DNA from: JBFLVQ01 sp040758525
GTDB lineage: Bacteria; Acidobacteriota; Blastocatellia; Chloracidobacteriales; JADJPF01
Length of the DNA: 18,077 nt
Direction of reading: 5' to 3'
Assembly: GCA_040758525.1 (NCBI GenBank)
Contig: JBFLVQ010000108.1
Location: 1-18,077 of the forward strand
The position numbers and the translations under genes were made by a program. Within the stretch, counting starts at the first letter, position 1, and each line of letters starts with the position of its first letter. A model generated the notes under the pieces. The model was not told where the DNA came from. It saw only the letters and a program-made list of their open reading frames with translations, and made no database searches. Shown here one piece after another: positions 1 through 6,581 of the stretch.

Positions 1-97
1 GCAGGTGTGTTCTTTGACTTTCCAAACAACGTAGCCCGATGACCTTGCGATCCTGGCTGAGTCTGGTCAACTGGGCTTGTTGGTTTTACCCGACAAG

Positions 98-118
98 CCT
101 CGCCATTTCATGGCGAGG
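98..118. repeat. 9-bp perfect inverted repeat downstream of mgtE
   Basis: CCTCGCCAT (98-106) and ATGGCGAGG (110-118) form a perfect 9-bp stem with a 3-base loop. It starts 18 bases past the mgtE stop codon, so it could end mgtE transcription or protect the 3' end. No T-run follows in the mgtE direction, so it is not a textbook intrinsic terminator. Positions 1-97 show no callable gene. A short plus-strand open frame enters from the left edge and stops at 40-42, too short to judge. Confidence 0.5.
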
Positions 119-135
119 TCATTGACCGATTTCAG

Positions 136-1497
136 CTAAAGTCCTAGTAACCAGGTAGCGATACTGAAATAGATAACGATGCCTGCAACATCAACCAGCG
201 AGGCAATAAATGGTGTTGAAGAGACGGCTGGATCAAAGCCCAGTCGTCGCAACAGTAGTGGCATCGCGGCACCAATCAATGAGCCAAACATTACCACAGC
301 AATTAATGTAAAGGAGACTACCCATGCTACCAACAGACCTGTTGGCCAGAGAAGCGCTCGTATAAAGCCAATTGCGCCAAGAATCAGACCTAGCGCTAAG
401 CCTGTACGCATCTCCCTTGAGAGTAGTCGTAGCCATTGTGCTGGTAATATTTCACCAACAGCAAGGCCACGCACTACCAGAGTGGCCGATTGTGACCCAG
501 AGTTACCTCCAGAACTGATGATCAGAGGGATAAACATCACTAGTAGACGTGCGGCAGCAATCTTCTCATCAAAATGGTGTAGCGCTGTGCCTGTAAAGAG
601 TTCGCCCAAAAAGAGCACAATCAACCAACTGGCACGCTTGCGAATCATCTCCCACATCCCTGTGAGAAAATATTGCCCCTCGATCGCTTGCATACCGCCT
701 AATTTCTGTACATCCTCAGTATGCTCTTCTACCAGCACATCCAGCGCATCATCAACAGTGACAAAACCGATTGCGCGTCCATTATCGTCTACTACCGGCA
801 CTGCCAGTAGATTGTATTTAGCCAGTTTACGCGCTACTTTCTCCTGATCGTCCAAGCAGTGCACGGAGATTGGATATTTGCGCATCACCATACCAACAAC
901 TTTGTTTGGCGGGGCAATCACCAGATCGCGTAACGAAATAGCTCCCACCAACTCACCGTTTTCATCAAGCACATAGGCTGAATAGATATGAGCACGCTTA
1001 TTGCTAGTAGTGCGTATATGATTGATCGCCTCAGTCGCGGTCATATCAGGACTGAGTCGGACAAATTCGGTTGACATAATTCCTCCCGCAGTAGTAGGAG
1101 GAAACTGTAGTAATAGTTTGATCTCATCCTTAATTGAGTCAGGCAGCAGTGGCATCAACTTCTCGCGGTATTCAGGATCTAAATGGCGCACCAAGTCACC
1201 GCGCTCATCCGAAGACATTTCCGTAATGATTGAACATGCTCGCTCGACCTCAAGCATCTGCAGGATCTCTGGACGACGCTCACAACTAGGCTCATTGAAG
1301 AGTGCTACGGCTTCTTCCAGCGGCAATATAATCATCGTCATGACGGCATCTTCTAAAGGCAGTTCATTAAGCAACTCTGCAGCATCTGGCGCTTTGAGCT
1401 GATCAATCACATCTGTGGCTGCTTGTGGATTAGACTTCACCTGTTCGAGCAGGCGTGCCAACAGTTCCGGCGTCACTGTGCTCTTTGTTTTCAGCAT
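136..1497 (-). CDS. mgtE: Magnesium channel/transporter MgtE
   Basis: Inner-membrane Mg2+ channel of the MgtE/SLC41 family, 453 residues, a normal full length. Seen in order: an acidic helical MgtE N domain (about 10-130); the linker motif TAGGIMSTEF (136-145); two CBS domains (about 140-197 and 200-258); a connecting helix; and a membrane domain of about five segments (285-453). The pore motif GGNSGSQ is at 330-336. DPAVSSTPF at 422-430 is followed by Asp436, which matches the conserved pore aspartate of Thermus MgtE. In known members the cytosolic N and CBS domains bind Mg2+ and close the pore when Mg2+ is plentiful. The ATG at 1497 is preceded by AAGGAAAG about 2 bases upstream and GGGAG further up. 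The gene follows the 1708-5430 unit on the same strand after a 210-base gap and appears to have its own promoter. Family assignment is very secure. Confidence 0.97.
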   Translation of the reverse strand: MLKTKSTVTPELLARLLEQVKSNPQAATDVIDQLKAPDAAELLNELPLEDAVMTMIILPLEEAVALFNEPSCERRPEILQMLEVERACSIITEMSSDERGDLVRHLDPEYREKLMPLLPDSIKDEIKLLLQFPPTTAGGIMSTEFVRLSPDMTATEAINHIRTTSNKRAHIYSAYVLDENGELVGAISLRDLVIAPPNKVVGMVMRKYPISVHCLDDQEKVARKLAKYNLLAVPVVDDNGRAIGFVTVDDALDVLVEEHTEDVQKLGGMQAIEGQYFLTGMWEMIRKRASWLIVLFLGELFTGTALHHFDEKIAAARLLVMFIPLIISSGGNSGSQSATLVVRGLAVGEILPAQWLRLLSREMRTGLALGLILGAIGFIRALLWPTGLLVAWVVSFTLIAVVMFGSLIGAAMPLLLRRLGFDPAVSSTPFIASLVDVAGIVIYFSIATWLLGL

Positions 1498-1629
1498 CGC
1501 TTTCCTTGCTTCTCCCTTTCCGGTATGCAGGCAGGTAAACTCGCCTATGGGAACCCCTCTCGGTTGACTTGCTTTGCGTTGTTTTGCTGTCGTCTGGCTC
1601 GTTACTCTCTATTTGCTTATTGTATCATA
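1498..1629 (-). promoter_or_regulatory. mgtE promoter -10 and leader of about 115 nt
   Basis: On the minus strand, 1629-1619 reads TATGATACAAT, which holds two overlapping -10-like hexamers (TATGAT at 1629-1624, TACAAT at 1624-1619). No good -35 box sits 16-18 bases upstream. Transcription from here would give a leader of about 110-120 nt before the ATG at 1497. The leader can fold: AGGCGAG and CCTGCCT (1546-1540 with 1535-1529, minus strand) pair with one G-U and one A-C mismatch around a 4-base loop. I do not see the M-box (ykoK) Mg2+ riboswitch consensus. A regulatory role is therefore only a possibility. The stretch 1630-1707 holds no gene that I can see. Confidence 0.4.
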
Positions 1630-1707
1630 GTTTGGCAGCCTTACGAGGGTTCTAGGCAATTGTAGATTCTGGACTTGATTAAAGTGGTATGTTTCCCTGT
1701 ATTATCA

Positions 1708-2202
1708 TTAGCGCCGTGCTAGATAATCTCTTGCCCAATCTCGCTGACGTACCTCATGATCAACCAAGCGAGCAAAGAATTGTGGGCTTAATTGACCCCA
1801 GCGGTCTTGTTGTGATTGGTATAGATGTAATGCTTGCAGGGTAGAACGGTAAATAAGGTAGACCCATAAACGGGTTGGCAGGATCAGTTTTATCGGAACA
1901 AGCAGCAAGTAGGAGAGCCAGCGTAGCCAGCGGCAACTCCCCATATGCACCCCATACTTGGCCAGCTCTACTCCAATCAACTCCCTTGTCTCAGCTTCTA
2001 GATCAGCAAATTCACGTGCTTTAGCAGCCACTTCTGGTTGGCGTGTAACCCAAGCCTGCAAACGAAAATTCACTTCTGTAGAAACTTCACCTAAATAGTC
2101 GAACTTGAGCGCACGTATAAAGGCGCGATCGATCGGTTTTGTCGTTACCATAGATTTGCAAGTAGTGATGAACGGCTTCTGACTATTGCCGTCCATCACC
2201 AT
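1708..2202 (-). CDS. Small membrane-associated protein, possibly degenerate Coq7/ferritin-like
   Basis: About 164 residues from the ATG at 2202. In that numbering, IDRAFIRALKFDYLGEV (24-40) resembles the first helix of Coq7-type ferritin-like proteins (pattern IDR..R.D..GE). An acidic helix with LEAETREL follows at 68-75. A hydrophobic stretch (about 93-117) then looks membrane-embedded, and the C-terminus LVDHEVRQRDWA (146-157) resembles the last Coq7 helix (DE..H...A). The ExxH di-iron pairs are not intact: the histidine positions are occupied by other residues, so iron chemistry is doubtful. The start is uncertain. The frame is open upstream to 2268 inside the preceding gene, and ATGs at 2196 and 2151 are alternatives. 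None has a clear Shine-Dalgarno. The ATG at 2202 lies 10 bases past the stop of the 2213-3511 gene, which suits translational coupling. The fold assignment is inference from pattern only. Confidence 0.7.
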   Translation of the reverse strand: MVMDGNSQKPFITTCKSMVTTKPIDRAFIRALKFDYLGEVSTEVNFRLQAWVTRQPEVAAKAREFADLEAETRELIGVELAKYGVHMGSCRWLRWLSYLLLVPIKLILPTRLWVYLIYRSTLQALHLYQSQQDRWGQLSPQFFARLVDHEVRQRDWARDYLARR

Positions 2203-2212
2203 TGAGAGGAAA

Positions 2213-3511
2213 TTATTCGACGTGTAACTTGATCGGCAATGGGCTGCCTTTGCCATCCTCACCAGCAATATTCAATCGCCAATCACCAGGAGAAAGCTCT
2301 GCCGGTAACTGGATCTTCATAGCATTGGGATCAAGCACGCTGGGTGTAAGTGGGAAGCTTCTTTCCTTACCCTGTAAGACAATGCTTAGGTTGGTAACCG
2401 AAGCGACAGGAAACTTACCACGCAAAATAAGCTCCTCACCTGCCATTACCACCAGCATCTCAGGAGCGCTTGGACCTAGATAGATAGGCTCAGCCAATGG
2501 CACGACCTCTAGACTCATTACTAATGGCGGTACAGGTTGAGCAAGCAACTTATAAGAGACCGGCTCAGACCAAGGAGAAGCTTTTCCTGCACGCCAGGTA
2601 CGTGTGGCAAGCGTGGCTTCACCAGCAGTAAGCTTACTTGGAACATGCACTCTAGGATAATTATAATTAACGATCGGCACGATAAAGCGCTTTCCATTCT
2701 GCTCAAAAGCCACTTCTGCACGTTCAGCACGTTCTAATGGCTTAAGACTAGTGATAACTAGATCCAGCCATTGACCAGGTGCTACTGGCGTTAGCCAACT
2801 CCCCCAAACATCGAGTGGCACAGGACCATTGCTGATCATCAATGAGAGCTTGCCACTACGTTGCTCGTTGCCACTACGCCGCTCAACCACATATAGACTT
2901 GCCTCACCATCTGGTAGATTATTGGGTAGTGTAAAAGCAGCGGCGGTAGCAGAAGAGGAGGAATTACAGGGAAAGCGCCGCACTTCGCCCTGCCCATCAA
3001 TAAGTTCTATCTCATCGTAAATGCCAAAGCCTACCCCACGGATCCAGATCACTTCGCCAGGTTGCGCCCAGCGTGGCTCAAGCCCAGTAACTTGGGCTGG
3101 CTCAATAACCGGTTGGATCTCTATAGTAATAGCTGCACTACCCTCACCATTAGTCTCTAGCAGAATTTCACATGGCCCAGGCTGCACACCATCCGGCACC
3201 AGCACCTTCATATGTTGGCGACCACGTAGCAGATCAGCCGCCTCCCAACCGCCGCCAGTAGGTCGCACAGGATACTCCAAACCATTTTGCAGGAAGAGTA
3301 CACGCACATTGGCAATATTGGGCCAACCTAACCGGTAACCAGTTAGCTCCATTTCTGTACCAGGAGTCGCTGCTGTGGGTGTAGTGCCAACTATTTCGGG
3401 CAGTCTCTCTCTTGACGCTACCATCTCTTGTGCCTGACTAGTAACATAAAGGCCGGCAAGTAATACCAGGAAAAGAATGCTGATCCACCTAGCGCTCGGA
3501 ATCCGCATCAT
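2213..3511 (-). CDS. Exported protein with four IPT/TIG-like Ig repeats
   Basis: 432 residues from the ATG at 3511. The frame continues upstream to 3544, but AAGGAGG at 3516-3522 lies 4 bases before this ATG and 7 before the next one (3508), so one of these two is the true start. Residues 1-28 form a signal peptide (basic start, hydrophobic ISILFLVLLAGLYV, then SQAQ). The rest divides into four beta-rich units at about 38-132, 138-228, 229-325 and 330-432. The first two carry clear IPT/TIG features, such as TPTAATPGTEMELTGYRLG and EPRWAQPGEVIWIRGVGFG, each ending in a P-G-x-x-x-I/L pattern. Repeats 3 and 4 are more divergent. There are no catalytic motifs and no membrane anchor. Such domains usually bind proteins or glycans, so a binding or scaffold role in the periplasm or at the cell surface is likely. 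The gene sits 77 bases after the peptidase-TPR gene and is probably co-transcribed with it. Confidence 0.88.
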   Translation of the reverse strand: MMRIPSARWISILFLVLLAGLYVTSQAQEMVASRERLPEIVGTTPTAATPGTEMELTGYRLGWPNIANVRVLFLQNGLEYPVRPTGGGWEAADLLRGRQHMKVLVPDGVQPGPCEILLETNGEGSAAITIEIQPVIEPAQVTGLEPRWAQPGEVIWIRGVGFGIYDEIELIDGQGEVRRFPCNSSSSATAAAFTLPNNLPDGEASLYVVERRSGNEQRSGKLSLMISNGPVPLDVWGSWLTPVAPGQWLDLVITSLKPLERAERAEVAFEQNGKRFIVPIVNYNYPRVHVPSKLTAGEATLATRTWRAGKASPWSEPVSYKLLAQPVPPLVMSLEVVPLAEPIYLGPSAPEMLVVMAGEELILRGKFPVASVTNLSIVLQGKERSFPLTPSVLDPNAMKIQLPAELSPGDWRLNIAGEDGKGSPLPIKLHVE

Positions 3512-3588
3512 ATCCCCTCCTTCAATTGATTGGAGAAAAGGCAATAAGGCTAAGCTCTACAGATATGTCTCGCCTTAAACTGGCCTCA

Positions 3589-5430
3589 CTATCTATTTAG
3601 CAATTGTCGTTGTTTATTCATGTTCTGATATTCGTTGTATTTGCGCAACCATTCCAGGCTCTGTTGTGCCGACTCATCATGTGCATTTAAGGCAATGGCC
3701 CGTAGATAATAGTTGGTTGCTTCTTCGTACTGCTTGAGCATACGACAGTTATCAGCATAAGCGCGTAGCCAAGCACTATTTTTAGGATCTAGTTGAATGG
3801 CCTGCTGATACTGCTTTTTCGCCTGCTCATAATCTCCTTTATAAAAATAGACCGCACCCAAACCAATATAGGCATTGAGCGCCTCTGGTCCTTTGCCGCG
3901 CACCAGCTTAAGAGTACGCGAATATTCTATACGTGCGCGTTCATATTGACGACGCTGCAGATAGATATTGCCCAGTCCTAAGTGTGCCGCCGCACTTGAA
4001 GGGTAGAGCGAAATGGCGGTGCGAAAAGACGACTCTGCCTCCACATCATTGCCCTGTTCAAGCTGCATTACTGCAAAGTTGAGATATGTACCAGCATAGT
4101 TGGGCGCTACTGCGCGTGCTTTTTCATAAGCCAGCCGCGCTAGTTCAAAAGATTTCCGTTGTGCATAGATATTACCAATATGCATATAGGCAGGCGCGAA
4201 ATCTGGATCAAGCCGTAGCGCCTGTTCATATTTGGCGAGCGCCTCATCAATGCGTCCTGCTTCGCTAAGCTCATTGCCCTGATTGAACTGTTCAACCGCC
4301 TCTTTTGCTCGTTTAGCCAAACCTGGATCACTAGGGGAGAAATGAACAGGTCGATTACTAGGCATTAGCTTGTCACCTATGGTTGCTAATCCAGCTAATA
4401 TCGCCGCACGTGGCGCCTCATTGGTACGCGAGAGTGTCAAATTCAAAGTTGGCGACCCTGATGTTGCTGCTTGTGCATCTGCCAGTTTCTCACTCTTCTC
4501 CAGTTCTGTCAGGGAGATCACATCTACATCGCTCTCAATCTTGGCAGCATCAGATTGAAAGACATAGACCGGGAATTTACCTTTCTCTAAATAGCGCTTC
4601 AACTCCTCTTCCATTGTCTGAAAGTCAGTTTGAAAAGCGGCTCGGAAAGCTGCCTCAGGTGGCCGCTCGGCACGCAATTGTTGAAGAAATTCGATAAACT
4701 GTGCACGCCGCTTCCCTTCTACACTAGTTAGCAGATAATGGGTTAGCAGCCAAGATTCAGCATAGAACATATCTAGTGAGGTCTCCTGGAGAACCTCAGT
4801 ATAACCCTTAAAAGCAAAAAGTTTACGTAATGGCACGAACGGTGTCATACGTAGCGAGTTGAGACGTGCTGTGGTCACTTCGCCAATTCGTACAGTTGGC
4901 CCAATAATCTCGAAGGTCTCATAAAAGAGAGCAACCCCTTCTACAAACCAGAGCGGATACTTGTTATCGTCAATACGAGTAAGCAGGTGTGTATATTCAT
5001 GGTAGGAGATATTATCGCTGATATTAAAAAGATCATTGATAACGATAAGATCGCGGCCAGGCTGGAAATAGCCCGCAATCGCCGTAGGCAGATTGATAAG
5101 CCCTGTGGTTTCATTATAAGTGCGACCATCACGAAAGACCTGCACACGAGTAGGAGAGGGGGTGGCAGCTACCAATTGAGGAGCAAGCCGATTAAGGACT
5201 TCGCGAAACTGCTCTAATTTATAAGCAATCAATTTGGCGCGCTCAGGATCGGTATTACTAAGTATGGAAAAATGAGCAGTATTAACAAGCAGCCAGTCGG
5301 AAAGGTCAGTCTGTTGAACTGCTGGTTTGGTCTCTACATTTGCTACCTGCATTGCCCAAGCCGTAACTTGGAATATCGGACATAATATTGCGAGCAGCGC
5401 GACAAGCAGGGCAATGGGCCGTACACGCAT
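3589..5430 (-). CDS. Exported HExxH metallopeptidase-like protein with C-terminal TPRs
   Basis: 613 residues from the ATG at 5430. The frame is open to 5466, but GAGGAGG ending 5 bases before 5430 and the following signal peptide (RVRPIALLVALLAILCPIF, cleavage near AWA) fix the start. The middle holds a gluzincin-type site: HEYTH at 144-148, then WFVEGVALFYE at 161-171, where Glu164 is the likely third zinc ligand. This matches the peptidase MA-like layout. Six TPR units occupy about 375-600, each with the W/Y-LG-Y-A-P pattern (for example AYMHIGNIYAQRKSFELA). The protein is probably periplasmic or cell-surface, with the TPRs recruiting a partner or substrate. It is the first gene of the minus-strand unit; the two genes after it encode a TIG-repeat protein and a small membrane protein. 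The catalytic residues look intact, but no substrate can be read from the sequence. Confidence 0.93.
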   Translation of the reverse strand: MRVRPIALLVALLAILCPIFQVTAWAMQVANVETKPAVQQTDLSDWLLVNTAHFSILSNTDPERAKLIAYKLEQFREVLNRLAPQLVAATPSPTRVQVFRDGRTYNETTGLINLPTAIAGYFQPGRDLIVINDLFNISDNISYHEYTHLLTRIDDNKYPLWFVEGVALFYETFEIIGPTVRIGEVTTARLNSLRMTPFVPLRKLFAFKGYTEVLQETSLDMFYAESWLLTHYLLTSVEGKRRAQFIEFLQQLRAERPPEAAFRAAFQTDFQTMEEELKRYLEKGKFPVYVFQSDAAKIESDVDVISLTELEKSEKLADAQAATSGSPTLNLTLSRTNEAPRAAILAGLATIGDKLMPSNRPVHFSPSDPGLAKRAKEAVEQFNQGNELSEAGRIDEALAKYEQALRLDPDFAPAYMHIGNIYAQRKSFELARLAYEKARAVAPNYAGTYLNFAVMQLEQGNDVEAESSFRTAISLYPSSAAAHLGLGNIYLQRRQYERARIEYSRTLKLVRGKGPEALNAYIGLGAVYFYKGDYEQAKKQYQQAIQLDPKNSAWLRAYADNCRMLKQYEEATNYYLRAIALNAHDESAQQSLEWLRKYNEYQNMNKQRQLLNR

Positions 5431-5465
5431 AATTTCCTCCTCGCAGCTTCCAACAGGTAAAGTCA

Positions 5466-5474
5466 ATTATATCA
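5466..5474 (-). promoter_or_regulatory. Extended -10 promoter for the peptidase-TPR operon
   Basis: Read on the minus strand, 5474-5466 is TGATATAAT, a perfect TATAAT at 5471-5466 with the TG of an extended -10 just upstream. No good -35 box sits 17 bases away, which is usual for extended -10 promoters. Transcription would start near 5459 and give a short leader that holds the GAGGAGG ribosome-binding site before the ATG at 5430. Confidence 0.6.
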
Positions 5475-5484
5475 TCGGTGATTT

Positions 5485-5499
5485 CTTCTTGGGAAGAAG
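5485..5499. repeat. Inverted repeat in the divergent promoter region
   Basis: CTTCTT (5485-5490) and AAGAAG (5494-5499) are perfect 6-bp arms around GGG. The element lies just upstream of the extended -10 of the peptidase operon, where a regulator would bind. It is short and simple, so chance is possible. Confidence 0.35.
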
Positions 5500-5573
5500 C
5501 CAAATTCTGCTAATTGGGGAACTTTTTTCAATCTTGATACGTCCTAAAAGTTGTCGGCAGAGCAGTTTTCAAT

Positions 5574-5602
5574 TTGCTTTTATTGCTGCCAATTACTATG
5601 AT
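5574..5602 (+). promoter_or_regulatory. Sigma70-like promoter for the ABC exporter genes
   Basis: TTGCTT (5574-5579), a 17-base spacer and TATGAT (5597-5602) form a good sigma70-type promoter. The expected transcription start near 5609-5610 is only about 8-9 bases before the ATG at 5618, and no Shine-Dalgarno is present, so the mRNA would be nearly leaderless. A TTGACA at 5608-5613 has no matching -10 before the start codon. Confidence 0.6.
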
Positions 5603-5617
5603 TTTAATTGACAAAAT

Positions 5618-6553
5618 ATGATTGCTACATTTGCACTGACAAAATATTACGAAACGGTTGCAGCAGTACGTAATGTTGATCTTTTTATTGCTAATGGCGA
5701 AATTTGTGGCTTGATCGGCCCCAATGGCGCAGGTAAGACTACGCTACTTAAGATGCTCGCCGGATTATTACCGCCTACCAGTGGGCGTATAGAGATTGCT
5801 GGTGAAGATGTAGGCGGTAACCCCAAACGACTACATGCTTTCGTTGGTTATATGCCAGACACCTTTGGCCTATATGATGATCTCACTGTATGGCAATTCC
5901 TAGATTACTTCGCACATGCACAACTACTTGATGAACGAATGATCCCGCCACGTATCGACAAGGTACTAGATCTTACTGGGCTAGTACCAAAGCGCAAAGC
6001 GCTTATTGGCGCGCTCTCAAGAGGTATGCGTCAGCGCCTGGTTATTGCTAAGACGCTGCTGGCACAACCTAAAGTGTTATTGCTTGATGAACCTGCCGCT
6101 GGATTAGATCCAATTGCACGACGTGAACTATGTGAATTGATCAAGATGCTTGGTTCAATGGGGCAGACACTTATTGTCAGTTCACATATTCTTAGCGAGC
6201 TAGAAGATTTCTGCACTTCAGTAGCAATTATGGAACAAGGTCGTATGCTCTATTCAGGCCGTATCGATAAGATGATCGAGCGGCTCTCGCAGGGCATTCC
6301 CGTGCGTATCGCCATGCTTGAAGATGTCGTAGCACTTGATAACCTTGCGGCAGTACTGCATAAACTACCACAAGCACAAGGTCTCACACTGACAAACTAC
6401 AACATCGATTTCACTTTTCTAGGGACACGCGCAGAACTAGCGTGCCTACATCGTGAACTAGTAATGGTCCATCCTGGTATTGTCTCCTTCTACGAACGCC
6501 AATACACCGTAGAGGATGTTTTTATGGCGGTCAGTAGTCATCAGGTCTCTTAA
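5618..6553 (+). CDS. ABC transporter ATP-binding protein
   Basis: 311 residues; the cytosolic ATPase of an ABC exporter. Walker A GPNGAGKTT is at 34-42, the signature LSRGMRQRL at 132-140, Walker B VLLLDEP at 152-158, the D-loop GLD at 161-163 and the switch histidine at 189 (SSHILSEL). At the Q-loop position the sequence is GYMPD (77-81), with Asp81 where most ABC ATPases have Gln. I recall this form as common in this exporter subfamily. The last 80 or so residues form the usual C-terminal extension of DrrA/NatA-like ATPases. The start is fixed by the short distance to Walker A, although no Shine-Dalgarno precedes it. The stop lies 28 bases before the permease gene, so the two form one transporter. 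Nothing in the sequence tells the substrate. Confidence 0.96.
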   Translation: MIATFALTKYYETVAAVRNVDLFIANGEICGLIGPNGAGKTTLLKMLAGLLPPTSGRIEIAGEDVGGNPKRLHAFVGYMPDTFGLYDDLTVWQFLDYFAHAQLLDERMIPPRIDKVLDLTGLVPKRKALIGALSRGMRQRLVIAKTLLAQPKVLLLDEPAAGLDPIARRELCELIKMLGSMGQTLIVSSHILSELEDFCTSVAIMEQGRMLYSGRIDKMIERLSQGIPVRIAMLEDVVALDNLAAVLHKLPQAQGLTLTNYNIDFTFLGTRAELACLHRELVMVHPGIVSFYERQYTVEDVFMAVSSHQVS

Positions 6554-6581
6554 CCTAGGATAAACCGATTGCGAGGTTAAA

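Noticed and set aside
1..42. Possible C-terminal end of a plus-strand gene entering from the left edge (13 codons, then TGA)
   Set aside because: It is too short to show coding character, and the other frames are equally uninformative.
179..847. Long plus-strand open frame (222 codons) opposite mgtE
   Set aside because: It lies wholly antisense to the secure mgtE gene, is rich in Ser, Arg and Thr as expected of a shadow frame, and has no ribosome-binding site or known motif.
1423..1665. Plus-strand open frame of 80 codons across the mgtE start and leader
   Set aside because: It overlaps the mgtE 5' end on the other strand, has no ribosome-binding site and a Cys/Arg-rich unnatural composition; the mgtE -10 element and leader explain this stretch better.
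2202..2483. Plus-strand open frame antisense to the 3' end of the TIG-repeat gene
   Set aside because: It is a shadow of the minus-strand coding sequence with no supporting start signals or domain.
3512..3588. Possible terminator between the peptidase-TPR gene and the TIG-repeat gene
   Set aside because: Only a loose 5-bp AAGGC/GCCTT pairing is present, with no stable hairpin or T-run, so read-through is more likely.
3964..4305. Repetitive DNA within the peptidase-TPR gene
   Set aside because: The repetition is at the protein level and explained by the TPR units; no near-identical DNA repeats were seen.
4383..4697. Plus-strand open frame of 104 codons within the peptidase-TPR gene
   Set aside because: It is antisense to a gene with a clear signal peptide, active site and TPRs, and has no recognisable feature of its own.
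5327..5611. Plus-strand open frame running from the peptidase 5' end into the divergent intergenic region
   Set aside because: It covers the signal-peptide coding region and both promoters, lacks a ribosome-binding site and shows no domain; a regulatory region is the simpler reading.
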